Assembly (NCBI RefSeq): GCF_002950945.1
Contig: NZ_CP012673.1
Location: forward strand, 3,967,001 to 4,031,000
Origin: Sorangium cellulosum
Lineage (GTDB): Bacteria > Myxococcota_A > Polyangia > Polyangiales > Polyangiaceae
Direction of reading: 5' to 3'
DNA length: 64,000 nucleotides
Numbering within the stretch: the first letter of the stretch is position 1; the number at the start of each line of letters is the position of its first letter. The notes under the pieces were generated by a model that saw only the letters and a list, made by a program, of their open reading frames with translations, had not been told where the DNA came from and made no database searches. Of this stretch, positions 8,281-16,937 are shown in pieces. Both the position numbers and the translations under genes were made by a program.

Positions 8281-10059
8281 CTACGGGTCGGACACGCCGC
8301 TCTCCGCCGTGGATCCCGCTGCGGAGGCCGGGCACCGCGGCGCCTCGGCGGGCGGCTCGCGGCGCGTGTCGCCCGCGGCCTCGGCCGCGCGCGGGCCGGC
8401 CTGGAGAGGCCGGGGCGCGATCGGGATCGTGATGGGCTGCTCGATGAGCTCCGGGGCGAGCGCGCCGCGGGCGGGGACCAGGTACGGCTCGCCGGGCCTG
8501 TGATCCTCGACCACCTTCCACGCGCGCGGCACCTTCCGCAGCCCGACGGGATAGACGGTGAGCCCCCCGCGGTGGACGTGGATGCGCAGGAAGTTCTTGT
8601 AGTCCTCGATCCGCAGCGCCGAGAAGGCCTCGTTGCCGTGCCGGCGCACGACGTTGAGCGAGATCAGGAGATAGACGCCCATGAGCGTCGGCCCGACCAG
8701 GGCGCCCGTCGCGCCGGCGAAGAGCGTCACGGCGAGGATGCCCCAGAAGGAACCCAGGTTCCGCACGTCGACGCCGAGCAGCGCGCCGCCGAGGTGGGTG
8801 AGGCCCAGCGCCGCGGCGAGGTGCACGAGCGCGTGGAGCGAGCCGGCCAGGCGGCGATACCAGGTCCGGCTCGTGTCGGTGAAGAGGATGAACACGAGCA
8901 CCAGGATGAGCCCCCACGCCACCGCGCCCGACCCCGGCCGGCGCAGCGTCAGGGACGAGAGCATGTAAACGAAGGCGGCCACGGGCAGGAAACCCGCGTT
9001 GTAACGGACGAAGAGGAGGTTGCGCCACGTGAGCCGCCGCGACTCCGCCGCCGACGGGAACGACGCCTTCAGGCTGTACGGGCGCTGGTCGGCGCCCGGA
9101 CCGGAGTGGACCACGTCCACCGGCTCGCCGTGCGTCGGGTGGAGGAACGCGCCGCCGCCGCCGGCGGTGATGTTCTGCCGGCCGTCCGCGGACTCGTGGC
9201 GGCGGTAGTGGTGCAGATCTCCGGCGAAACGCGCGACGACCTCGACCCCCGGCCGCGCCTCGGCGAGGTGCCGCTCGAAGAACGCGAGGTTGCTCTGGAG
9301 ATCGGGGTTGTAGAGGGCGCCCTTCACCCAGTCGGGCTCCGCGGTGCAGAGGACCACCCGGTCGCCGTCGCGCATCTCGGTCCTCGCCAGCCTGCAGAAG
9401 TACTCGATCTGCGGCTGGTCGATGTCCGCCTCGAGGTGGATGTCCACGCCGAGCAGCCAGAAGCCGTGCGGCAGCTTCAGCGCGAAGTAGCTCCGCGCCT
9501 GGAGCGTCTTCCAGGCCCCGAGCGTGCGCCTCTGGCCGAAGAGCCGCATGAAGCTCGTCAGCCCGTCGTACCAGTCGTGGTTGCCCGGGATCGCGAACAG
9601 GTGAGGCGCCTCCTTCGGGTCCAGATCGGCCTGCGGGAGCGCCGCCGCGTAGGGCCTCACGAGGCGCGTCCAGTACGCCTGCCGCGTCGCGGACGGGTAG
9701 ACCTCGTCCCCGCCCATGACCAGCACCTCCCCGCGCCGCGTCTCCCGGCCGCCGAGCACCAGCGTCGGCCGCGCGAGCAGGCTCGCGATCGCGTAGGTCG
9801 GGTTGAAGCCGTCGCCCGTGTCGGCCACGTAGTCGAGCCAGAGCTCGTCGCGCTCGACGCCCTCGCGGGTGGCGTAGTCGAAGGGCGGCTGCGGCCCCGC
9901 GATCGCCTCGAGGAGCCGGAAGTCGCCGCGCGCGCCCATCAGGCCGGAGATCGCCATGTCGAGGGCGGAGCGGGCCAGCTGGAACGGGCTGTACCAGCTC
10001 GTCATCGGGCTCTTCTGGATCGCCTCGAGCGTCGCGCGATCAGGGCGGGCGGTCATCAT
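8281..10059 (-). CDS. Membrane-bound metallophosphoesterase
   Basis: The product has 592 residues. A calcineurin-like phosphoesterase domain occupies about 75-310, with DTGDG (80-84), GGDEVYP (117-122), GNHDWYDG (159-166) and GDLHHY (280-285), which together give the usual Asp/His/Asn dinuclear metal site. Residues 350-500 hold four to five hydrophobic segments, so the catalytic part is tethered to the membrane. The C-terminal 40 residues are Pro/Ala-rich and disordered. SD-like GGAGGGG abuts ATG 10059, so ATG 10056 is the likelier initiator. The substrate is unknown. It sits downstream of mfd on the same strand, 76 bp away. Confidence 0.85.
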   Translation of the reverse strand: MMTARPDRATLEAIQKSPMTSWYSPFQLARSALDMAISGLMGARGDFRLLEAIAGPQPPFDYATREGVERDELWLDYVADTGDGFNPTYAIASLLARPTLVLGGRETRRGEVLVMGGDEVYPSATRQAYWTRLVRPYAAALPQADLDPKEAPHLFAIPGNHDWYDGLTSFMRLFGQRRTLGAWKTLQARSYFALKLPHGFWLLGVDIHLEADIDQPQIEYFCRLARTEMRDGDRVVLCTAEPDWVKGALYNPDLQSNLAFFERHLAEARPGVEVVARFAGDLHHYRRHESADGRQNITAGGGGAFLHPTHGEPVDVVHSGPGADQRPYSLKASFPSAAESRRLTWRNLLFVRYNAGFLPVAAFVYMLSSLTLRRPGSGAVAWGLILVLVFILFTDTSRTWYRRLAGSLHALVHLAAALGLTHLGGALLGVDVRNLGSFWGILAVTLFAGATGALVGPTLMGVYLLISLNVVRRHGNEAFSALRIEDYKNFLRIHVHRGGLTVYPVGLRKVPRAWKVVEDHRPGEPYLVPARGALAPELIEQPITIPIAPRPLQAGPRAAEAAGDTRREPPAEAPRCPASAAGSTAESGVSDP

Positions 10060-10135
10060 CCCCTCCGACGAGCCAGGGTATCACCGCCGGCGCCGCGCGG
10101 GCGCCCGCGGCCCGCGCCGGCGCCCGCGGGGCGCC

Positions 10136-13100
10136 TCAGGCGCCGTCCTTGAGGCAGCCGGCGAGCTCGCTGAGGAGCTTGTCGGCGGCCTCGAGCCCGC
10201 TCGTGAAGACCTCGCCGTCCTTCGCGCGGCGGGAGAGCCGCATGTCGGGCGAGAGCCGGTACGGAGAGCTCTTCGGCTGCACCAGCTTGAGCACCTTGGC
10301 CGTGTCGAGCGGCGTGTCCTCCCGCAGGTGCAGCGTGACGCCCTTCGCGCTCGCCTCGCAGGCGAGGGCCTTCAGCCGGCGCAGCTCGGTCTTGAGCCGC
10401 ATGAGGTGCACGAACCGGCGCGCCTCGACCGGCGGCGCGCCGAAGCGATCCTCCATCTCGGCGGCGAGGTCCTGCACGTCCTCGGCCGCCCCGGCGCTCG
10501 CGAAGCGCTTGTAGAGCGAGAGGCGCACGCCGACGTCGGAGACGTACTCCTCGGGCAGCAGCGCGTCGGCGTCGAACGAGAGCTCGGTGTCGACGTCGTG
10601 GACGACCGGCTCGCCGCGGAGCTCGTGCACGGCCTCGTCGAGCATCTGGCAGAAGAGCTCGAAGCCGACCTGGGCCACGGTGCCGCTCTGCTCGGCGCCG
10701 AGCAGGTCGCCGGAGCCGCGCAGCTCCAGGTCGAGCGAGGCGATCTGGAAGCCGGAGCCGAGGTCGGTGTGGCGCTCGAGGGCCTCGATGCGGGCGCGCG
10801 CCTCGTCGGTCATCGCGTTCGGCGGCGGCACGATGAGGTAGCAGTACGCGCGCTCCTTCGAGCGGCCGACGCGGCCGCGCAGCTGGTAGAGCTGCGACAG
10901 GCCGAACATGTCGGCGCGGTCGATGAGGATCGTGTTGGCGCGGGGGATGTCGAGGCCGCTCTCGATGATGGCCGTCGCGCAGAGCACGTCGTAGCGGCCC
11001 TCGACGAAGTCGAGCATGGCCTGCTCGAGGTTCTGCTCGGACATCTGGCCGTGCGCGACGCAGATGCGCGCGCTCGGGACGAGCTCGGCGAGGCGCGCGG
11101 CGCGCTCGTACAGGCCCTCGACGCGGTTGTAGACGTAGAACACCTGCCCGCCGCGGCCGACCTCCCGGAGGATGGCCTCGCGGAGCACGGCCTCGTCGTG
11201 GCGCGTGACCACGGTGCGGATGGCGCGGCGATCGGTCGGGGGCGTGGAGATGATCGACATGTCGCGCAGGCCCGCCACCGCCATCTGGAGGGTGCGGGGG
11301 ATGGGCGTGGCCGAGAGGGTGAGCACGTCGACGTTGGTCTTGAGCGCCTTGATGCGCTCCTTGTGGGTGACGCCGAAGCGCTGCTCCTCGTCGACGACGA
11401 GCAGGCCGAGCCGCTTGAAGTGGACGTCCTTGGAGAGCAGGCGGTGCGTGCCGATGACGATGTCGACGCTGCCGTCGCGCAGGCCGCGCGACACCTCGTC
11501 CTGCTCCTGCTTGGTCTGGAAGCGGGACATCGCGCGGACCTCGATGGGGTACGAGGCCATGCGGGACTTGAAGCTGAGGTAGTGCTGCTGCGCGAGCACC
11601 GTGGTCGGGCAGAGCACGGCCACCTGCCGGCCGGCGTTGGCGGCGCGGAAGGCGGCGCGGATCGCGACCTCGGTCTTGCCGAACCCGACGTCGCCGCAGA
11701 CCAGGCGGTCCATGGGGCGGCCCGACTCGAGGTCGGCCGCGACCTCGGTGATGGCGCGGGCCTGGTCGGGCGTCTCGTCGAAGGGGAAGGTCGCCTCGAA
11801 GGCGCGGTAGTCGTCGTCCGCGGGGGGGACGGGCTCGGCCGTGGCCGCGCGCCGCTCGGCGTAGAGGCGCAGGAGCTCGTCGGCCATCTTGCGGACGCTC
11901 TTCTCGACGCGCGACTTCGTCTTGGCGAACGTCTGCCCGCCGAGCCGGTCGACCTTGGGGGCGCCCTCGCCGCCGCTGAACTTCTGGATCTGGTTCAGGC
12001 GGTAGACGGGCAGGTACAGCTTGTCGCCGCCCGCGTACTCCACGGCGATCAGGTCGACCGTGGTCGCGCCGACCTGCTTGTGCACGAGGCCGAGGTACCG
12101 CCCGATGCCGTGGTCCACGTGGACGACGTAATCGCCCACGCCCAGGTTGCGCAGGTCCTCGAGGAACGCCTGCGAGGGCTTCGTGGCGGAGGCGGCGGCG
12201 CGCGCGGCGCGGCGGTGGGCGCGCGCGCCGAAGATCTCCTCCTCGGTGACGAGCGCGAGCCCCTCGGCCGGCGCGATGACGCCGCGCGCGAGCGCGCCCA
12301 CGACGACGAGCGCGGTGTCGCGCGGCGCGGCCGCGCTGCTCCCGTCGAGGAAGGCCGGGTCGAACGGGCCGAGGTGGGCCTTCACCCGCACGTCGCGGTG
12401 GCGGAGCAGGGTGACGAGGCGCTCGACCTGGGTCTGCGCGCGCGCCGCGATGAGCACGCGCAGGCCGGCTTCCTGCCACGCGACCACGCGGCGCACGAGC
12501 GGGTCGAGGGCGCCGTGTTTGCCGCGCGAGGCGCGGGCGGTCTTGATGGCGCGCTCCAGGTCCGACTGGTCGCGCGTGGCGAGCGAGGGCGTGTCCTCTG
12601 GGACGACCTCGAAGCGCTCCAGCGAGCCGGGGTTCTCGGTGGCGCCCTCCACCCCGGTGCGGTGCAGCGCGAGGGCGGCGCGCGCCGCCAGCCACGACGC
12701 GGCGTGCGCCTCGTCCTCGTAGAAGGCGCCGAGCGGGAAGTGCGGCTCGCGGTCCTTGTGGCTCCGGTCGGCGGCGGCGCGGCCGACCTCGTCGCGCAGG
12801 GCGGCGGTGAGGGAGGCCGGGTCCTCCAGGACGACGAGCGTGTCGTCCGGCAGGTACGACGTGAAGGGGGCCAGGTCGACGTAGGCGGGCAGGTACCCCT
12901 CGGCCCCGAAGAAGGCGCGGCCGCTCGCGACGTCGTCGACCAGGGCGCGCGCCTTCGACGACGGGAAGTCGACGGCGTCGCAGGCGGCGCGCACGCGCTG
13001 GCGGGCGCGCTCGACGTTGTCGGGCGTGAGGATCGCCTCGCGCGCCGGCGGCAGCCAGACCTCCTTCACGTCCGCGACCGTGCGCTGGTCGTCGGGGTTG

Positions 13101-13954
13101 AAGGTCTTGATCGACGCGATGATGTCGCCGTAAAAATCGATGCGCACTGGAAGCTCGGCGGACGGCGCCCAGACGTCGAGCAGGGCGCCGCGGACGGCGA
13201 AGGATCCCGGGTCCTCGACGAGCGGGCTGCGCACGTAGCCCGAGGCGCCGAGGCGGGCGGAGAGCGCGTCGCGGTCCATCTCCTGCTCGGCGAGGACGAG
13301 CTCGGCGTGCTCGGTGACCTCGTCCTTGGGCACGACCTTGCGGGCGAGCGCGGCGATGGGGCAGACGAGGACCGACCACGGCAGGTCCATGGCGAGGTGG
13401 AAGAGCGTGGCGAGGCGGGTCTGGGCGCCGCGGCGGTCCGGGTTGACGTCGGCGTACGGGCTGGCCTCGTTCGGCAGGTAGAGCAGGACGCGGCCGGAGG
13501 TGGTGCCGCCGGCGGCCTCGGCGTCGTCGGCGTCCCGGTCGGCGAGCAGGAACGAGGCGTCGGCCGCGAGGGCGCGGGCGCTGTCGACGTCGGCGGTGAG
13601 CGCGACGATGCGGCGGCTCGGGGCGGCGGCCGTGAGGCGGCGGACGACGAGGGCGACGGCCGAGCCGGCGGCGCCGGTGGCGTGCAGCGTCCGCGGCTCT
13701 GCCGCGGCGGCGAGCTCTGCGGCGAGGTCGCGCGGGGTGACGACGCGGCGGTCCGTGGGCAGGTCGAGCGAGGGGAGCGGCTCGTGGTCCGCCGGCGCGG
13801 ACGCGGGCGCGCTGCTGGGGCCGCCGTCGTCGTTCGAGGTGATGTCGGCGAGCTCACCCGCCAGCTCGCCCATGGTGGCGGTGAGCGGGGCGCTCGCGGG
13901 GGAGGGGAGGGGTCGCGCGGGGGGCATCGGCGCCGCGCGGTCTAGCATGGACAT
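10136..13954 (-). CDS. mfd: Transcription-repair coupling factor Mfd
   Basis: The product has 1272 residues, slightly longer than usual because of an N-terminal extension of about 60 residues rich in Pro/Ala/Ser. The UvrB-like damage-recognition module is followed by the CarD-like RNA-polymerase-interacting domain (LGVGDYVVHVDHGIGRYLGL, about 601-620). The RecG-like translocase has Walker A GDVGFGKT (about 752) and Walker B VVDEEQRFG (about 850). The TRCF domain is at the C-terminus. Mfd removes stalled RNA polymerase at lesions and recruits UvrA. No clear Shine-Dalgarno precedes ATG 13954; ATG 13948 is also possible. Confidence 0.97.
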   Translation of the reverse strand: MSMLDRAAPMPPARPLPSPASAPLTATMGELAGELADITSNDDGGPSSAPASAPADHEPLPSLDLPTDRRVVTPRDLAAELAAAAEPRTLHATGAAGSAVALVVRRLTAAAPSRRIVALTADVDSARALAADASFLLADRDADDAEAAGGTTSGRVLLYLPNEASPYADVNPDRRGAQTRLATLFHLAMDLPWSVLVCPIAALARKVVPKDEVTEHAELVLAEQEMDRDALSARLGASGYVRSPLVEDPGSFAVRGALLDVWAPSAELPVRIDFYGDIIASIKTFNPDDQRTVADVKEVWLPPAREAILTPDNVERARQRVRAACDAVDFPSSKARALVDDVASGRAFFGAEGYLPAYVDLAPFTSYLPDDTLVVLEDPASLTAALRDEVGRAAADRSHKDREPHFPLGAFYEDEAHAASWLAARAALALHRTGVEGATENPGSLERFEVVPEDTPSLATRDQSDLERAIKTARASRGKHGALDPLVRRVVAWQEAGLRVLIAARAQTQVERLVTLLRHRDVRVKAHLGPFDPAFLDGSSAAAPRDTALVVVGALARGVIAPAEGLALVTEEEIFGARAHRRAARAAASATKPSQAFLEDLRNLGVGDYVVHVDHGIGRYLGLVHKQVGATTVDLIAVEYAGGDKLYLPVYRLNQIQKFSGGEGAPKVDRLGGQTFAKTKSRVEKSVRKMADELLRLYAERRAATAEPVPPADDDYRAFEATFPFDETPDQARAITEVAADLESGRPMDRLVCGDVGFGKTEVAIRAAFRAANAGRQVAVLCPTTVLAQQHYLSFKSRMASYPIEVRAMSRFQTKQEQDEVSRGLRDGSVDIVIGTHRLLSKDVHFKRLGLLVVDEEQRFGVTHKERIKALKTNVDVLTLSATPIPRTLQMAVAGLRDMSIISTPPTDRRAIRTVVTRHDEAVLREAILREVGRGGQVFYVYNRVEGLYERAARLAELVPSARICVAHGQMSEQNLEQAMLDFVEGRYDVLCATAIIESGLDIPRANTILIDRADMFGLSQLYQLRGRVGRSKERAYCYLIVPPPNAMTDEARARIEALERHTDLGSGFQIASLDLELRGSGDLLGAEQSGTVAQVGFELFCQMLDEAVHELRGEPVVHDVDTELSFDADALLPEEYVSDVGVRLSLYKRFASAGAAEDVQDLAAEMEDRFGAPPVEARRFVHLMRLKTELRRLKALACEASAKGVTLHLREDTPLDTAKVLKLVQPKSSPYRLSPDMRLSRRAKDGEVFTSGLEAADKLLSELAGCLKDGA

Positions 13955-14017
13955 CGCGCGCCGACCGCGCGCGCCGGCCGGGGCGCGTGGTCGGGGCGCG
14001 CGGCCGGGGCGTGACGC

Positions 14018-14974
14018 TCACCCGGCGCCGGCCGGCGCCTTGACGGGGCCGCGCGGGGCCGCGCTCACCCCGAAGGCCGCGACCGTGAACACCGCCATGA
14101 TCGCGCCGAACACGACGAGCCCCATGAAGACCGCGATGCCGGCGTGCAGCGCCAGCGTGGCCGCCACCCAGAGCCGCCGGGTGCGCCGCGGCCAGATCAG
14201 GAACGTGTAGCCGGCCTCCACCAGGATCACGAACCAGCCGGCGATCATCGGGATCCAGGGGTGCTGTGCGAGCCAGGAGAAGTCGGCCTGGCGGTACTCG
14301 GGCAGCATGATCGAGCGCCAGACCGCCTCCCCGTTCCACCATTGCTCGCCGGATGCCTTCGAGAGCCCGCTCGCGAGGTAGGAAATGCAGAGGTGCAGCT
14401 GGACGACGCGCAGCGAGAGCCGCGTGGTCGCCGGCGGGCCTTCCGGCACGCGGCCGCGCCGGCGGTCCAGGGACAACGCGGCGCCCGCGGGCATCCAGAT
14501 GAGGTAGAAGAGAAAGATGTTGGCGTAGTTGTCGACCCCGTAATTCGTGCTCTCCGCCGTCATCATCAGCATGAAATGGGTGAGCCAGGCCAGCGCCGCC
14601 GCCGCCCTCGCGCGCCACCCGACGAGGAGCGCGACGAGCGCGAGCGCGTAGAGCGCGCCGACGCCGATGACGACGGACTCCTCGCCGATGCCCAGCGGAG
14701 CGAGGCGGTCGATGAGCCAGCCGACGCGGAGCAGGTCGCTCCTGGCGAACACGTCGTGGAGCGGCCCCTGGAGGATGCCCGAGCGCCCGTACAGCTCGAG
14801 GAGCGACGGGGCGACCATCGCGGCCTGGAGGAGGAGGACCGACGCGAGCCCGATCCGCAGCGCCGCGAGGGGCGCCGCCGACGCCGGCGCGAAGGCGAAG
14901 TGATGAATCGAGAGCCATGCGCGCTCGAGCAGCGCCCGGCCCGCGAGCCGGAGGAGGCCTGCGCGCCCGCTCAC
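14018..14974 (-). CDS. HTTM-domain (VKGC-like) membrane protein
   Basis: The product has 318 residues and several membrane helices. Residues from about 20 onward (HHFAFAPASAAPLAALRIGLASVLL) and the central LTHFMLMMTAESTNYGVDNYANIFLFYL match the HTTM domain of bacterial relatives of vitamin-K-dependent gamma-carboxylase. The motif LHLCISYLASGLSKASGEQWWNGEAVW is also typical. Its bacterial role is unknown. Translation starts at GTG 14974; its GTGA overlaps the stop of the upstream gene, a strong sign of coupling. It is shorter than full carboxylases and lacks the lumenal domain. Confidence 0.85.
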   Translation of the reverse strand: MSGRAGLLRLAGRALLERAWLSIHHFAFAPASAAPLAALRIGLASVLLLQAAMVAPSLLELYGRSGILQGPLHDVFARSDLLRVGWLIDRLAPLGIGEESVVIGVGALYALALVALLVGWRARAAAALAWLTHFMLMMTAESTNYGVDNYANIFLFYLIWMPAGAALSLDRRRGRVPEGPPATTRLSLRVVQLHLCISYLASGLSKASGEQWWNGEAVWRSIMLPEYRQADFSWLAQHPWIPMIAGWFVILVEAGYTFLIWPRRTRRLWVAATLALHAGIAVFMGLVVFGAIMAVFTVAAFGVSAAPRGPVKAPAGAG

Positions 14975-15525
14975 GGCGCCCTCCGGCCTGCGATCGGCGC
15001 GGCGAGGAGCTTCGCGTGCGGGACGAACTTCGCCTGATAGTGCAGCGCGCACCGGAGCCCGTCTTCCGGGCGATACACGTGCATCGGAGCGAGCTCGCAC
15101 TGCTCCACGCGCACGGCGACGCTCTGGGCTCCAGGGTGCCTGGCGAACATCTTCCCTGCCCAGGACGCGGCGATCGAGCGTTTCAGCGCCTGATCCTGCT
15201 CCAGCCAGAACCTCCCGACGACGTTGCCGGCCCGCAGGTCCGCCTCGGCGTTGTCCCCGGACTCCAGGTGGTCTTTGATCATGGCCCCCGCCGCGTCCAC
15301 GACCTCGAACGTGGCGACCGGCGGCGATCCGACGCCGGGCGCGAAGAACGAGTATCCGCTGTCGGCGCCGGAGAGCACGCCGTAGGAGGCGATCGCGCCC
15401 GCCACCGGGCCCAGGACGCGAAGGTCGACTCGAATCGCTCCCAGGATGATCACCAGGCCGAGGTGTCCCGCGGCTGCGGCCAGGACGACGAGCGCGCGCC
15501 CCCGGCCAATCGTCTCTCTTCCCAT
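14971..15525 (-). CDS. Membrane-anchored partner of HTTM protein
   Basis: The product has 184 residues. An N-terminal hydrophobic segment (about 12-32) is followed by a weaker one near 36-50, then the motif GADSGYSFFAPGV and a soluble domain of about 125 residues. The family name is not recalled, but small proteins with a SFFAP-type motif next to HTTM genes are a pattern I recognise. ATG 15525 has GGGAGGGGG upstream. The stop overlaps the HTTM start by 4 bp. The two probably form a membrane complex. Confidence 0.7.
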   Translation of the reverse strand: MGRETIGRGRALVVLAAAAGHLGLVIILGAIRVDLRVLGPVAGAIASYGVLSGADSGYSFFAPGVGSPPVATFEVVDAAGAMIKDHLESGDNAEADLRAGNVVGRFWLEQDQALKRSIAASWAGKMFARHPGAQSVAVRVEQCELAPMHVYRPEDGLRCALHYQAKFVPHAKLLAAPIAGRRAP

Positions 15526-15647
15526 GGTCCCCCTCCCACTCCCGCCCCTCAGCGCCGCACACACCGGCCGGTGAGCTCGCGCGGCGATGAAGGGACCGCG
15601 GGGCGGCCGGGGCCCGCGTCCTGCGCCGCTGGTCCGCTGGACCCGCC

Positions 15648-16040
15648 TTAGCGATGGTCGGGGAGGCTCACGACGGGAGTCGGCAGCGCCCCGTACGGAG
15701 TCGCCTCGGAGTGCAGCCGACCGCGGTGCCAGTGGCCGTGGTGCCAGTGACCGTGGTGCCAGTGGCCGTGGTGCCAGTGGCCATGGTGCCAGTGGCCGTG
15801 GTGCCAGTGGCCGTGATGCCAGTGACCGTGATGCCAGTGACCGTGATGCCAGTGGCCGTGGTGCCAGTGGCCGTGGTGCCATTGGCGCAGGTTCCTCTCC
15901 TCGGTCGAGCTCGGGGCCGGCGTCTCCTCCACCAGCGCGAGCTCCCCGGCTGGCGTGGTCGTCGCGGCAGCGGCGAGCTGGGCTCCGCCGAGCACCGCGG
16001 CGGATGCCGCCAAGGTTACGATCAATTCCACGTGCTTCAT
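15648..16040 (-). CDS. Secreted WHHGH-pentapeptide repeat protein
   Basis: The product has 130 residues. The signal peptide ends near residue 25 (QLAAAA). A short acidic/Pro spacer (31-52) leads into ten perfect tandem WHHGH units (54-103) and an eleventh degenerate WHRGR. The C-terminal 22 residues are plain. Thirty His and ten Trp in 50 residues imply strong binding of divalent metal such as Cu, Ni or Zn, or of heme; this is inference, and no family is recognised. AAAGGAG upstream of ATG 16040 fixes the start. The gene is alone between the HTTM pair and a stretch of gene remnants. Confidence 0.75.
   Translation of the reverse strand: MKHVELIVTLAASAAVLGGAQLAAAATTTPAGELALVEETPAPSSTEERNLRQWHHGHWHHGHWHHGHWHHGHWHHGHWHHGHWHHGHWHHGHWHHGHWHHGHWHRGRLHSEATPYGALPTPVVSLPDHR
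15732..15881 (-). repeat. 15-bp tandem repeat encoding WHHGH
   Basis: Ten 15-bp units encode identical pentapeptides. They differ only at synonymous positions (GGC versus GTC/GAT contexts on the plus strand read as CCGTGG, CCATGG, CCGTGA). This points to selection on the peptide rather than a very recent slippage burst. Confidence 0.85.
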
Positions 16041-16338
16041 CGTCGACTCCTTTCAGGTCGAGCGCCCGACTGGGCGCCACCGAGGATCGCAATGCAAGCG
16101 GTACGCCGGTCCGACCGGAACATGGGGTGACAGCACCGCTGTTATCAGCGGCGTGATCCCCGACATCGCTGGACTCACGGCAGGAGCGCTGGTGGTGCGC
16201 TGACCGGTGTGCACGGCGCGTACAGGCAGCGAGACCGAGAAAGAGCCGAGAAGCGGGCCCGGCGCGGAGATTCATCACGTGCGTTCGGCGCGCGTGGGGC
16301 TTCGCTCCCTCGAAGCTGCCTAGTCCAGCGTGTCGGAA
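16041..16338. other. Intergenic region, nothing recognised
   Basis: About 300 bp upstream of the WHHGH gene. The open frames across it have no recognisable domain or ribosome-binding site. It should hold the promoter of the WHHGH gene; no convincing -35/-10 pair is visible. Confidence 0.4.
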
Positions 16339-16485
16339 ATCCCGCCAGAGAAAACGGTCGATGACGAGCGGTCGCGCGAGCGGCTCCACCTGGTCGGCGA
16401 AGGGCGCGGGTTCGTCTCCCCCGGCGCTCGGCGCGCGGTAGAGGTCTCCATCCGAGAGATCGGACCAGTAGACGCGAGCCTCGCT
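16339..16485 (-). pseudogene. Remnant of YWTD-type propeller lipoprotein
   Basis: The translation ARVYWSDLSDGDLYRAPSAG (from about 16482), followed by a Gln-x-x-Pro-Leu-Ala block and VIDRFLWRD, matches one blade of the YWTD/DUF5050-like propeller repeats common in myxobacterial lipoproteins. Nothing coding-like continues in frame on either side. It looks like an isolated blade left after a deletion or rearrangement. Confidence 0.45.
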
Positions 16486-16489
16486 CACC

Positions 16490-16765
<276 letters not shown>

Positions 16766-16937
16766 CCACGTCGCCGGCGCGGCGCGGGGGAGGGCTACGC
16801 GTCCCACGCGATGGGGAGCGAGCCTCGCGACAGGGAGAAGTTCGCGAGATATCGACGACCGCCCACGGCGCACCGCCGGGAGACGAGCTCGCGCGGCGCG
16901 AGGCTGCCGACGCGCGCCACGGCGGCTCGCCTGGTCC

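Noticed and set aside
8500..10152. Rightward 550-codon frame opposite the metallophosphoesterase
   Set aside because: Shadow frame; the metal-binding motifs are all on the minus strand.
10056..13379. Second leftward frame of about 1100 codons inside mfd
   Set aside because: Arg/Pro/Ala-rich shadow in another frame, with no domain; overlaps mfd throughout.
9956..13945. Long rightward open frame of over 1300 codons opposite mfd
   Set aside because: Its composition is repetitive Val/Gly/Arg/Asp, the usual antisense shadow of a high-GC gene. Mfd motifs are unambiguous on the other strand.
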